Below the pieces are notes generated by a model. It made no database searches and was not told where the DNA came from. It worked only from the letters and a program-made list of their open reading frames with translations. A stretch of 64,000 nt of DNA, taken from assembly GCA_947503715.1 (NCBI GenBank), contig CANNER010000004.1, positions 1 to 64,000 of the forward strand, in the 5' to 3' direction. Within the stretch, counting starts at the first letter, position 1. Each line of letters opens with the position of its first letter. Of this stretch, positions 36,176-44,095 are shown piece by piece. The DNA is from an uncultured Caulobacterales bacterium (GTDB lineage: Bacteria; Pseudomonadota; Alphaproteobacteria; Caulobacterales; Maricaulaceae). The translations under genes and the position numbers were made by a program.

Positions 36176-37441
36176 TCAGAATCTCAGTTGTGTTGTCAAA
36201 AAAACAGACCGCGTATCTACAGAAAATGTATCCGCCGCATAATCAGCATATTCCAGAGACAAGACGACATCTTTATATTGACCTGAAATGGACGCATTCC
36301 ATTCCGTGCCGAATTTTGCCGTGTTTGCATCAGCACGAAACCAATGATGACGGGCGAAAACTCTTACGGAGTCAAAAATACCAACATGCGAGAAATCATG
36401 GCGCACCAGAAGTGATACATCCCTGACGCCCGTATCAGGCGTACGGAGAAATTGGTCGGAAAGTCCTTGAAACCGATGGAGTGAGCCTAAGGGTGTTTGG
36501 AAACCTTGATTATCGCCGCTTCCCAATGTCTCAGCACGAAGTGTAACTCCGGACGACCCTGGTTCCAAGGTGAGTTCTGCAAGCCAATAATCCGTTTCAA
36601 AATCACTGGGATTATCCTCGTGGTCGACTTGGCGTGCATAGGCAAAATCCCAAACCAATCCAAAATCCTGCCAATGCCGACGCCCAAATAAACGACCTCC
36701 CGTCACGCGATTAGAAAAAATATGCCTATTTGGTCCCTGCGGGCCCGTCTCTATATCCAATCTATAGTGATATGCGGTTAAACGCCCCAAAGGCGTTGCG
36801 AAATTATAGTTCGCGAAGATGGAGTCACCCGTAAACCGCCCACCCGGATTATCGTCACCCAAGGGCCTTAGAACGCGGCCAATATATCCCACATCCAATG
36901 TACCGGGCCCCAATGATGACGTCTCAAACCGAATGGCGTCAAAGGTTTGATCATTTTGACGGAATGGAAACGCGCCGATAAAACGCCAATCATCCAAGGC
37001 AATTCTTTGCCGGCCCGCCGTGACGCGAACACCGTCAATAGCTTCGCTAATAATGGCCAATCGGTTCAGCTCAAACCCGTCGGGGTCAGGGATAAACGGG
37101 AGCCCCGTCTTATTCCGCGTTCCATCATTAAAATTGTCGACCAACGCAATATTACCTTCGACTTCGGCCAAGAAAATAGTGTCTTGCGGGAGATCAATTT
37201 CGCCTGCCAGCTGGAACCGCGAGGTTAACGCCTCTCCATCGGGCCGCCCAGATTGTGTCGTGTTTTGATACCGTGTTCGAACATCTAAGGAAAATCGCGG
37301 AGACAGCTGCCACGCCTCCGGCACTTGCTCTTCAGAATGTTGCGCTTGAGCAATATTCGGAAATCCAGCTAGGCAAAAGTAGAATAACCCACCCGCCAGA
37401 TCTCTAAATCTCGACACCGCTGATTTTGGTCGCGCCAACAT
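36176..37441 (-). CDS. Alginate-export-type outer-membrane beta-barrel
   Basis: 421 residues. A signal peptide ends AQAQ near residue 34. The body alternates short polar turns and amphipathic strands and ends in LRF with a terminal phenylalanine, as outer-membrane barrels do. VRVTAGRQRIALDDWRFIG and the spacing resemble the alginate-export (AlgE-like) porin family, which is widespread in marine bacteria and not limited to alginate secretion. It follows the anti-sigma gene by about 14 bp, so it is in the sigma/anti-sigma operon. Substrate unknown. Confidence 0.82.
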   Translation of the reverse strand: MLARPKSAVSRFRDLAGGLFYFCLAGFPNIAQAQHSEEQVPEAWQLSPRFSLDVRTRYQNTTQSGRPDGEALTSRFQLAGEIDLPQDTIFLAEVEGNIALVDNFNDGTRNKTGLPFIPDPDGFELNRLAIISEAIDGVRVTAGRQRIALDDWRFIGAFPFRQNDQTFDAIRFETSSLGPGTLDVGYIGRVLRPLGDDNPGGRFTGDSIFANYNFATPLGRLTAYHYRLDIETGPQGPNRHIFSNRVTGGRLFGRRHWQDFGLVWDFAYARQVDHEDNPSDFETDYWLAELTLEPGSSGVTLRAETLGSGDNQGFQTPLGSLHRFQGLSDQFLRTPDTGVRDVSLLVRHDFSHVGIFDSVRVFARHHWFRADANTAKFGTEWNASISGQYKDVVLSLEYADYAADTFSVDTRSVFLTTQLRF

Positions 37442-37455
37442 CCCGACTTATGAGT

Positions 37456-38133
37456 CTATTCGCATTCTGATATGGTTTCTACAGTCGGATTTGTAGTCCC
37501 GCGCGATAGCTTGAGTTGAGCAGTTATACAAGAATCTGGCGTTTCATACGTCACGGAATAAAGCCCGAGCGTCGAGGGCCCGTTGATAATTTGTCCACCC
37601 GTTTCCGTCAAAATATCAGTCATATCGCTCAGCAAGGCGGACTCCGAAAAGCCGACCTTTAGAGTCGCATTTGGTACATATCCCGCTTCAGAAACCGTCA
37701 GATAAACATCGCTGCCGGGTTCAGCTTGCATCCCCGACAATGTGATGTGACCAAGACCTACTACAGCAAGCGCGACAGCCGCGATACGCCAAAACGGATT
37801 AACACCGGAAGGTTCGTTGGAATTTGCCGCTTTGATTGGCGCAGGTGTTGGAATTTCATTTTGTGAGGGCACGAGAGAAAGTGCTGGGGCGTTCGCCTTC
37901 GCCTCAGTCGCATCTGTACGCATGGCCGCCTGCAATCGATCCCAACCGTCTTCCGCAGGTTTCTCGTCTGACATGGCTGCACGCAAATTTCTCTGCAGTT
38001 TAATATCCGCAGCAATCTCTGCGTCCTGCTCCGCAGCCGACTCAAGTTTTTTGACCTCTTCCAAATCAAGATCGCCACGCAAATAGCCAGGTATCAGGAG
38101 GGAGAAGTAATCTCTTTGGTTTTCAATTTCCAT
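37456..38133 (-). CDS. Transmembrane anti-sigma factor
   Basis: 225 residues. The cytosolic N-terminal about 75 residues (IPGYLRGDLDLEEVKKLE, an anti-sigma-like helix bundle without the zinc HxxxCxxC motif) precede a proline-rich linker, one transmembrane helix at about 117-135 (FWRIAAVALAVVGLGHIT), and a periplasmic domain of about 85 residues with a cysteine pair (DSCIT and SECE). It should hold the ECF sigma factor encoded just upstream until a periplasmic signal is sensed. Its promoter at 38197-38222 is itself of the ECF type, giving a negative feedback loop. Confidence 0.82.
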   Translation of the reverse strand: MEIENQRDYFSLLIPGYLRGDLDLEEVKKLESAAEQDAEIAADIKLQRNLRAAMSDEKPAEDGWDRLQAAMRTDATEAKANAPALSLVPSQNEIPTPAPIKAANSNEPSGVNPFWRIAAVALAVVGLGHITLSGMQAEPGSDVYLTVSEAGYVPNATLKVGFSESALLSDMTDILTETGGQIINGPSTLGLYSVTYETPDSCITAQLKLSRGTTNPTVETISECE

Positions 38134-38196
38134 TGTTTCGATTTCACCTCAGGGATCCACATCAGACCCCAAATAATTTCAGTCTTTCAGGACTTA

Positions 38197-38222
38197 GTCG
38201 CACAAAACACAGAAAGGGTTCA
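38197..38222 (-). promoter_or_regulatory. ECF-type promoter between sigma and anti-sigma genes
   Basis: Minus strand TGAACCCT, 14 bases, CGAC (one mismatch to the other three in the -35). It lies in the 101-bp gap after the sigma stop and about 64 bp before the anti-sigma start. Confidence 0.62.
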
Positions 38223-38234
38223 ATCCTTCCTCAT

Positions 38235-38810
38235 TTAGGCTTCCATCTGTCCCAGTACCGTTATCATTTTTCGCTTTGCGTGCAATATGCGAGTCTTGAT
38301 GGTTCCCACAGGGCATCCCTCCACTTCTGCAATCTCTTTATATGTCATATCCTCAAAGAAGGAGAGATGCAGCGCCCGCCGGTGTGGCTCTGACAATGTA
38401 TTCATTGCTGCGCGGACACGACTTGCATCTTGAGACGCGGCAAGGGCATCTGACGGGAGCGCATCTTCGCAAACCCGCGAATCTTCCATATCGCTCAGCA
38501 CAGTCCGACCGGACTTCCGATTTCGGTCATAAGATTTGAACCGTGCGATCGCAAACATCCAAGATTTAAGCGATGAACGGCCCTCAAAGCGTTCCGGACG
38601 ACGCCAAACCTCCATCATGGTTTCGTGCACAATATCGTCCGCGTCAGCTTCATGCGCAAGACAACGTTTCGCGAATCCAGTTAAAGGGCCCGCATGACGC
38701 GAGTATATTTCGCTCATAGCGCTTTCATCACGGGCCGCAATTTTTTTCATTAGGACTAAGTCATCAGAATATTTCACGACTTGAAACTTCTCATCAGCTA
38801 GAACTTTCAT
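38235..38810 (-). CDS. ECF sigma factor
   Basis: 191 residues from ATG 38810; a TTG nine codons earlier is less likely. Region 2 is seen in EIYSRHAGPLTGFAKRC and DADDIVHETMMEVWRRPERF. Region 4 is a helix-turn-helix in LHLSFFEDMTYKEIAEVEGC with VGTIKTRILHAKRKM. It directs RNA polymerase to the four matching promoters in this locus, by inference from their position and shared sequence. No such promoter lies upstream of its own start, so its basal expression probably uses another sigma factor. Confidence 0.92.
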   Translation of the reverse strand: MKVLADEKFQVVKYSDDLVLMKKIAARDESAMSEIYSRHAGPLTGFAKRCLAHEADADDIVHETMMEVWRRPERFEGRSSLKSWMFAIARFKSYDRNRKSGRTVLSDMEDSRVCEDALPSDALAASQDASRVRAAMNTLSEPHRRALHLSFFEDMTYKEIAEVEGCPVGTIKTRILHAKRKMITVLGQMEA

Positions 38811-39174
38811 CGAAATCAACGACACGACACCTCGCAAAACTACGAACCTTTTTGCCGCGTATATTTTTTTTAAAGGTTTTTAATCACACGGTTTTTCAAG
38901 AAAATGTGATGTCCTAATTCGCTTATAGCTTGCGCGTGTTCAAATCAATTTGTTGATTGTTCGCGAACTCGTATTATCGAAATCGGTGTCATGCGAAAGG
39001 CCCATTGTTCAAATTTAAGATCAGATATGAACAGTGATTTTGTCTTCCGGCTCCATTCCTCTGAAATAAAAAAGAAATTATTTCACAATGAAGCCTATAG
39101 AATGCCCATAATACGACTTTAGACCGCCGCTTCACTGTTATCGATAAAATGGATGGCTTTAAATGTGCCACAGG

Positions 39175-39267
39175 GACGAAAGCAGCCTGGCCAAGACCGC
39201 GAAGCGGGTTTGGTTCACGCGAGCCCTGCCCAAAGCAACAGCGAAGTAAGATGCTATGATTCTCAAT
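39175..39267. repeat. About 92-bp dispersed repeat, copy 2
   Basis: Aligns with 24231-24322 over its full length with scattered substitutions and one apparent indel. Confidence 0.5.
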
Positions 39268-39457
39268 GATATAATTACTACGGAATCTGCACATCATTTA
39301 GAGTAGCTAAATTGAATCAATTCTAGCCTACGCTTGGCTGACACACTCTTTTAGTAAGATTTCAGGGTCACCAATATTTGATTTATCAAGATTTTACCCC
39401 CTGATTTAATGAGCATGTGGCTATTATATCACAGTTTATGAATAAATCTTACAGAAA

Positions 39458-39494
39458 TACAAACGATTGCAATAATGTGTTGCAATCGTTTGTA
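39458..39494 (+). promoter_or_regulatory. Paired LacI-type operators over receptor promoter
   Basis: A perfect 15-bp inverted repeat, TACAAACGATTGCAA (39458-39472) and TTGCAATCGTTTGTA (39480-39494), with a 7-base spacer. Each arm is itself a CG-centred LacI-like half-palindrome, related to TGCAATCGATTGCA at 45535. A possible promoter TTACAG (39449) - 18 bp - TAATGT (39473) is overlapped by the operators, which fits repression. Confidence 0.75.
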
Positions 39495-39557
39495 TTTTGA
39501 ACCATGGCACGCTCAAGAGACGTTTGATCTCATTTAAAACATAAACGGGAGAGTACA

Positions 39558-41876
39558 ATGAACCACAATTTCAGCAAACTATTGACCTGCACTGCCTTAA
39601 CAGGATTGATGTCTACAGCAGCATTTGCGCAAGACGCAGAGGTGGAAGATGTGATCATTGTCACAGGTGTCGCCAAAGCAACGACAGCGTTTGATTCATC
39701 GGCATCTGTTACAGCCTTGCCTGATGACTATATCGAAAATCTTGCACCTCGTTCCGTCAACGAGCTGTTCCGCAGCTTGCCGGGCGTTAAGGCAGAAGAT
39801 ACGGGCGGTGACGCAAACGCAAACATCAAGGTTCGCGGTTTGCCAATCGCTTCAGGCGGTGCGCGTTATTTCTCCATTCAAGAGAACGGTTTTCCAACAC
39901 TCCTGATTGGTGACACTGCTTTCGCGACCGCCGATAGCTGGGTGCGTGTGGATAGTACGATTGGATCCGTACAAGCCATTCGTGGTGGCTCTGCCGCTAC
40001 TCAAGCGCCCAATGCGGCTGGTGGTATCGTAAACTTGATCTCTAAGAAGCCTGTAGAGAATGGCGGATCAGTGGCCGGTACAATTGGCTTAGATTATGAC
40101 TCATATCGTCTGGACGCGGAATATGGCGGCGTTTTTGGTGACGATGCCTATTATCACATCGGTGGATTTGCTCGCACAGGCGAAGGCGTTCGTGATGTCA
40201 TGACGACACAGGAAGAAGGTTATCAAATCAAAGCTACCGTTGGAAAAGATTATGACCGCGGTAACATTGCTGTTCATTTGAAGCATTTGAATGACCGGGT
40301 TCCGACTTATTTGCCACTCCCTGCACGGGTCCAATCAAATGGCGATATCGGCACAATCGGATTGGATCTTGGAAGTGGGACAAACTCGCTTGGGCTGACT
40401 GACTTCACGGCTCGCTCCAATGGCGAGTTCGAATCCAATGAGGAAGGCTTCCAAGCTGATATGACCTCAATAGGCATAGAAGGTGATTTTGATGTAACCG
40501 AGACTGTCACAATTGCAGCCAAGGGTCGTTACGCGGACATCGCGGGGAATTTCTATTCGCCGTTCCCATTCGCGATTACGGACGCGCCTTTGGAAGGTGG
40601 CGAAAACATCGACTTTGCCTTGTTCAATACAAGCTCCAACATGGACAATTTGTTTGGTGATGTGAACGTTACCGGCAATTTCGACAATTTCAGCGTCAAA
40701 GCCGGTATTGAATATGCCAATCAAGACAGTGAGCAGAACTGGAATTTCAACCAGGCCCGCGCGACACTCGTCAACGGCGTTCTTGTGACAAATGGTCCGG
40801 CTGGCGGCTTCACAAACCCATCAGATGGGTCCTATATTGACGGGTTCCGTCTCGGCAACCCTGCGTTCGGCAATTGCTGTACACGTGAGTATGATTTCGA
40901 AATCGAGCAATTTGCTCCGTACATTTCCGCGAATGTAGAGTTTGATGCTCTCACTGTTGAGGCCAGCTATCGTCGCAGCGAAAATAATATCACCGGGCAG
41001 TTCACCGAAGCGTCAATCGTTGGACCGCAAGATGGTAATGGCGACGGCACAATTGCCTCCAACGAAGTTGGTGCTCAAATCATTGATCGCAGTGCACTGC
41101 AATCTGTCGATTATGACGCGGATTATGATGCATTCTCTGTTGGTGCAAACTATCAAGTAAATGACACCGTCGCGCTCTTTGCGAACTATTCGGAAGGCGC
41201 ATCTGTAACCGCGCCTGACCGTTCAACTGGTCAACTTATGGCATCCAGCACGTCTGGGGTCTTGACGGGTTCTAATGATCAGTTCTTGAACTTTGTCGAT
41301 GCTTTCGAAATTGGCGCAAAATTCCGTCTCGGACTGGGTGATTTCAGCATTGTCTACTTTGATGCGCAGGTCGATGAAGGCGGACAATTAGAAGCGTCAA
41401 CGCAGAACGTCATTCAAAACTCATTCGATACGAACGGTATTGAAGTCGAAGGTAACTTTAATTTCGACAACGGTTTTGGATTGCGTGGTAACGCCACATT
41501 CACGGACTCCAAAATTGCCGGGCCGGATAATAATCCAAACATCGGTAATACTGCGCGTCGTCAGGCTCCGTATATTGTGAACCTCAATCCATATTACGAG
41601 GCTGACGCCTATGGGTTTGGATTTAACGTCTTTAGCACAGGCAAAGCGCCTGTTCAGGACAGCAATCAGTTTGACTTGCCTGCCTACACAACCGTTGGCG
41701 CTTACATCAATTATGATATTCGCGAGAATATGGAAATCAGCCTCAACGCCAACAATCTGTTTGACGCGGTTGGCTTCTCCGAAGGTGAAGAAGGCGCGCC
41801 AGCAATTGGTGACTTTGTTCGCTTCCGTCCAATCAATGGTCGTACTGTTTCTGCAACATTGCGCTATAATTTCTAG
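39558..41876 (+). CDS. TonB-dependent outer-membrane receptor (fructoside locus)
   Basis: 772 residues. A signal peptide ends AFAQ near residue 25. An N-terminal plug domain (VTALPDDYIENLAPRSVNEL, then GGDANANIKVRGLPIASGG) precedes a 22-strand barrel that ends in RYNF with the terminal phenylalanine. It imports a ligand across the outer membrane using TonB energy. It is under the paired LacI operator and is followed by a strong terminator and then the LacI gene, so the ligand is probably a sugar; a sucrose- or fructan-like oligosaccharide fits the neighbours. Confidence 0.92.
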   Translation: MNHNFSKLLTCTALTGLMSTAAFAQDAEVEDVIIVTGVAKATTAFDSSASVTALPDDYIENLAPRSVNELFRSLPGVKAEDTGGDANANIKVRGLPIASGGARYFSIQENGFPTLLIGDTAFATADSWVRVDSTIGSVQAIRGGSAATQAPNAAGGIVNLISKKPVENGGSVAGTIGLDYDSYRLDAEYGGVFGDDAYYHIGGFARTGEGVRDVMTTQEEGYQIKATVGKDYDRGNIAVHLKHLNDRVPTYLPLPARVQSNGDIGTIGLDLGSGTNSLGLTDFTARSNGEFESNEEGFQADMTSIGIEGDFDVTETVTIAAKGRYADIAGNFYSPFPFAITDAPLEGGENIDFALFNTSSNMDNLFGDVNVTGNFDNFSVKAGIEYANQDSEQNWNFNQARATLVNGVLVTNGPAGGFTNPSDGSYIDGFRLGNPAFGNCCTREYDFEIEQFAPYISANVEFDALTVEASYRRSENNITGQFTEASIVGPQDGNGDGTIASNEVGAQIIDRSALQSVDYDADYDAFSVGANYQVNDTVALFANYSEGASVTAPDRSTGQLMASSTSGVLTGSNDQFLNFVDAFEIGAKFRLGLGDFSIVYFDAQVDEGGQLEASTQNVIQNSFDTNGIEVEGNFNFDNGFGLRGNATFTDSKIAGPDNNPNIGNTARRQAPYIVNLNPYYEADAYGFGFNVFSTGKAPVQDSNQFDLPAYTTVGAYINYDIRENMEISLNANNLFDAVGFSEGEEGAPAIGDFVRFRPINGRTVSATLRYNF

Positions 41877-41902
41877 CTTCCGACCCCTCGGATGCAAAAC
41901 TT

Positions 41903-41934
41903 AGCCTGCCGCGCCTCGCGTGGCAGGCTTTTTT
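41903..41934 (+). terminator. Intrinsic terminator after TonB receptor
   Basis: Stem AGCCTGCC/GGCAGGCT, extended by GCG/CGC, then TTTTTT. Ends the receptor transcript before the LacI gene. Confidence 0.9.
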
Positions 41935-41989
41935 GTGCCAAGTGTAAGTTGATCGAGCGATTCCGCTCGGTTTTTCCAATGGATGGTGA

Positions 41990-43018
41990 ATGGCGAATTC
42001 TCGTAAAACGATGTCAGAACTGGCGAGACTGGCGAAAGTCAACGTCTCAACAGTGTCGCGTGCTTTGAATGATAGCCCGCTCGTCAAGCCAGAAACGAAG
42101 GCTGAGATCCTGCGAATCGCCCAAGAAATTGGTTATTCCGTAAACGTCGCAGCGCGAAATTTACGTCGGCAATCCAGCGAGACCATAGCGCTAGTTATTC
42201 CGATAAAGCCGGGTTCGGGTGAAACAATTTCCGACCCCTTTTTCTTGGAAATGGTGGGTGCTGTTTCTATGGCCGCATCCCGGCGGGGCTATGACCTACT
42301 GCTCTCAACGCCAGAGGACGAAACTGCCATTGCGGAGCGCCGTCTTTTACAGACGGGCCGTGCAGACGGCCTCATTATTATCGGACAAGCGGGCCGTGAA
42401 GACCGCTTACAAGCGATAAGCGAAATGGAAAATCGCATCGTGGTCTGGGGCGGTTTGCAGAAAGAAGCGCCCTATACGCTGATCGGGAGTGATAACATTG
42501 GCGGTGCCGAAATGGCGACTGAGCATCTATTAGGATTAGGCCGTCGGCGCATCCTTTTTATAGGCGATACAAGCTTGCCGGAGATTGCGCTACGCTATGA
42601 GGGTTATCAGAAAGCACACGCTGAAGAACGTGTAGAGGTAGATCCAAGATTGAGTCTGCAAATTGGTTTTGGTTTCCAGGTCAAAGAGGTGTTTCCAAAA
42701 CTGACCTCATTGATAAAATCAGGGCTTTCTTTTGATGGCATATTTGGGGCATCGGACGCGCTAAGCATTGCCGCGATGGACGCTCTACGTCAGAATGGTT
42801 TGGACGTGCCCAATGATGTTTCTGTTGTCGGATATGATGATATCAATCAAGCCTCAATGTCACAGCCCTCGCTGACAACGGTCAGTCAAAATATAGCTGA
42901 GGGCGGCGAGCTTCTGGTGAGTTCATTGATAGACAAATTGGAAGGCAAGGCTGCTGCCTCCAAGCTCACACAGACAAATCTTATCATTCGGCAGAGTTGC
43001 GGCGCTAATTCAGCCTAG
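41990..43018 (+). CDS. LacI-family transcriptional regulator
   Basis: 342 residues. The N-terminal helix-turn-helix (MSELARLAKVNVSTVSRALN) and hinge helix (NVAARNLRRQS) are typical, followed by a periplasmic-binding-type sugar-sensing domain (GRADGLIIIGQ, GIFGASDALSIAAMDALR, VVGYDDINQA). It should repress the receptor, the transporter/glycosidase operon and the kinase through the CG-centred palindromes at 39458-39494 and 45535-45548 and release when sugar is present. It converges on the glycosidase gene and the two stops overlap by nine bases. Confidence 0.93.
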   Translation: MANSRKTMSELARLAKVNVSTVSRALNDSPLVKPETKAEILRIAQEIGYSVNVAARNLRRQSSETIALVIPIKPGSGETISDPFFLEMVGAVSMAASRRGYDLLLSTPEDETAIAERRLLQTGRADGLIIIGQAGREDRLQAISEMENRIVVWGGLQKEAPYTLIGSDNIGGAEMATEHLLGLGRRRILFIGDTSLPEIALRYEGYQKAHAEERVEVDPRLSLQIGFGFQVKEVFPKLTSLIKSGLSFDGIFGASDALSIAAMDALRQNGLDVPNDVSVVGYDDINQASMSQPSLTTVSQNIAEGGELLVSSLIDKLEGKAAASKLTQTNLIIRQSCGANSA

Positions 43019-44095
43019 ATGAATCGTTTGGATTGGGGCGAAGGTCATTGGACGGTCCCCGCCAATTTTTCCGGTATAAGGCGCGATTAACTTCGCGGTT
43101 TTTTCTGATATTTCGCGATCCACAAAGCTAGCGCCAAACAGATGGTCTAAACCGTGAATCAAACTACCGTGACCAAAAACAGATTTCCAAGGCCCGGTTA
43201 TCGTTTTGGATCGATATAACCGAAGGCCTTTTGTAATCTCTCCATCGGGCTGTTGCTCATGCAAACGATTACAGGAAGAGATCATGAGAAGGTAATCGCC
43301 TGTGTCTTTGTCGACGCAGAGTTTCGGCACTTCGGCTTGCGTATATTCATTCTCATCCGGCAGGCGGATCGGGGCTTGCAATTTGGCTACCCATTGATTG
43401 CCCTCTTTTTCAAGAATGGCATGGGCAACAGCTGGAATGCGAGGCTCTACCTTCGCGGACCAAAAAGCGTGCAGGACTCCATCGTGAGCTTCATAGATGA
43501 AAGGATCACGCCACGCCAAAATAGGGCCATCCCCTTCGCCATCATTATGACCTATCCGGCCTTCTTCCGGTAGGTAATAGCCTGCCTGAATAATAGTTTC
43601 ACGATCGCGGACCGGGTGGCTTTGCGACTCAGAGGGAAATGCCGTAGGCCCGTCAACTCCACCAACCGCGAAATTAATAGTCTGCACAAATCGTCTCGTT
43701 GGAGACTTATGTTCAATCCCCGTATAGCCAAATAGAACTTCCCCGGATGCTAATTGATGAACACTCCCGCTCCAGACGTTTCCGTTATCTGACCCGTCAG
43801 AGAGATTACGCGGATGCAAAACTGCGCCGTGATCCTGCCACGTTTTACCATTGTCATCAGAAACGAAGTGACGAAAATGGAACGGGTAATCGTTAAATTC
43901 AAACACTGTGATAGGAGCGCCGACGCTAGTAACGCGTGCCAATCCCAAACAATAAAGGTGAAGTGTGCCGTCGACTCGAACGATCCAACTGTCCCAAAGC
44001 CAGAGACCGGGATGAACAATTTCCCCCACGAACTTTTCTGGATATGGTTCTGGGGTGTTCACTAGATTTGGCAGTATTTTGGTCGCCATCGTCAC
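43010..44095 (-). CDS. Cytosolic GH68/GH32-like five-bladed propeller glycosidase
   Basis: 361 residues with no signal peptide. Clan GH-J-like motifs are visible: the nucleophile region LWDSWIVRVDGTLHLYC near residue 33, the WRDPFIYEAHDG transition-state box around 190, and an acid/base candidate in YTQAEVPKL around 250. These match levansucrase/invertase relatives more than GH43. Most GH68 enzymes are secreted, so a cytosolic version is noteworthy. It starts with GTG 44095, overlapping the transporter stop, with GGGGAG at a good distance; an ATG two codons later is possible. With a fructokinase and GPH symporter nearby, hydrolysis of sucrose or fructo-oligosaccharides is the likely job, not shown. 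Confidence 0.75.
   Translation of the reverse strand: MTMATKILPNLVNTPEPYPEKFVGEIVHPGLWLWDSWIVRVDGTLHLYCLGLARVTSVGAPITVFEFNDYPFHFRHFVSDDNGKTWQDHGAVLHPRNLSDGSDNGNVWSGSVHQLASGEVLFGYTGIEHKSPTRRFVQTINFAVGGVDGPTAFPSESQSHPVRDRETIIQAGYYLPEEGRIGHNDGEGDGPILAWRDPFIYEAHDGVLHAFWSAKVEPRIPAVAHAILEKEGNQWVAKLQAPIRLPDENEYTQAEVPKLCVDKDTGDYLLMISSCNRLHEQQPDGEITKGLRLYRSKTITGPWKSVFGHGSLIHGLDHLFGASFVDREISEKTAKLIAPYTGKIGGDRPMTFAPIQTIHLG

Larger units (their letters stand above)
38811..39557. other. Gap with dispersed repeat and LacI operator
   Basis: No gene is supported. It holds the second copy of the roughly 92-bp dispersed repeat (39175-39267), and the operator/promoter of the TonB receptor gene at its right end. 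A minus-strand open frame across 38989-39297 overlaps the repeat but has no ribosome binding site or known domain. Confidence 0.55.

Noticed and set aside
38841-38865. GAACC-like box near the sigma gene as an autoregulatory ECF promoter
   Set aside because: It lies on the plus strand, pointing away from the sigma gene, and lacks CGAC at the right distance.
38989-39297. 102-codon minus-strand frame as a gene
   Set aside because: It overlaps the dispersed repeat and has no ribosome binding site; the other repeat copy does not keep the same protein sequence.
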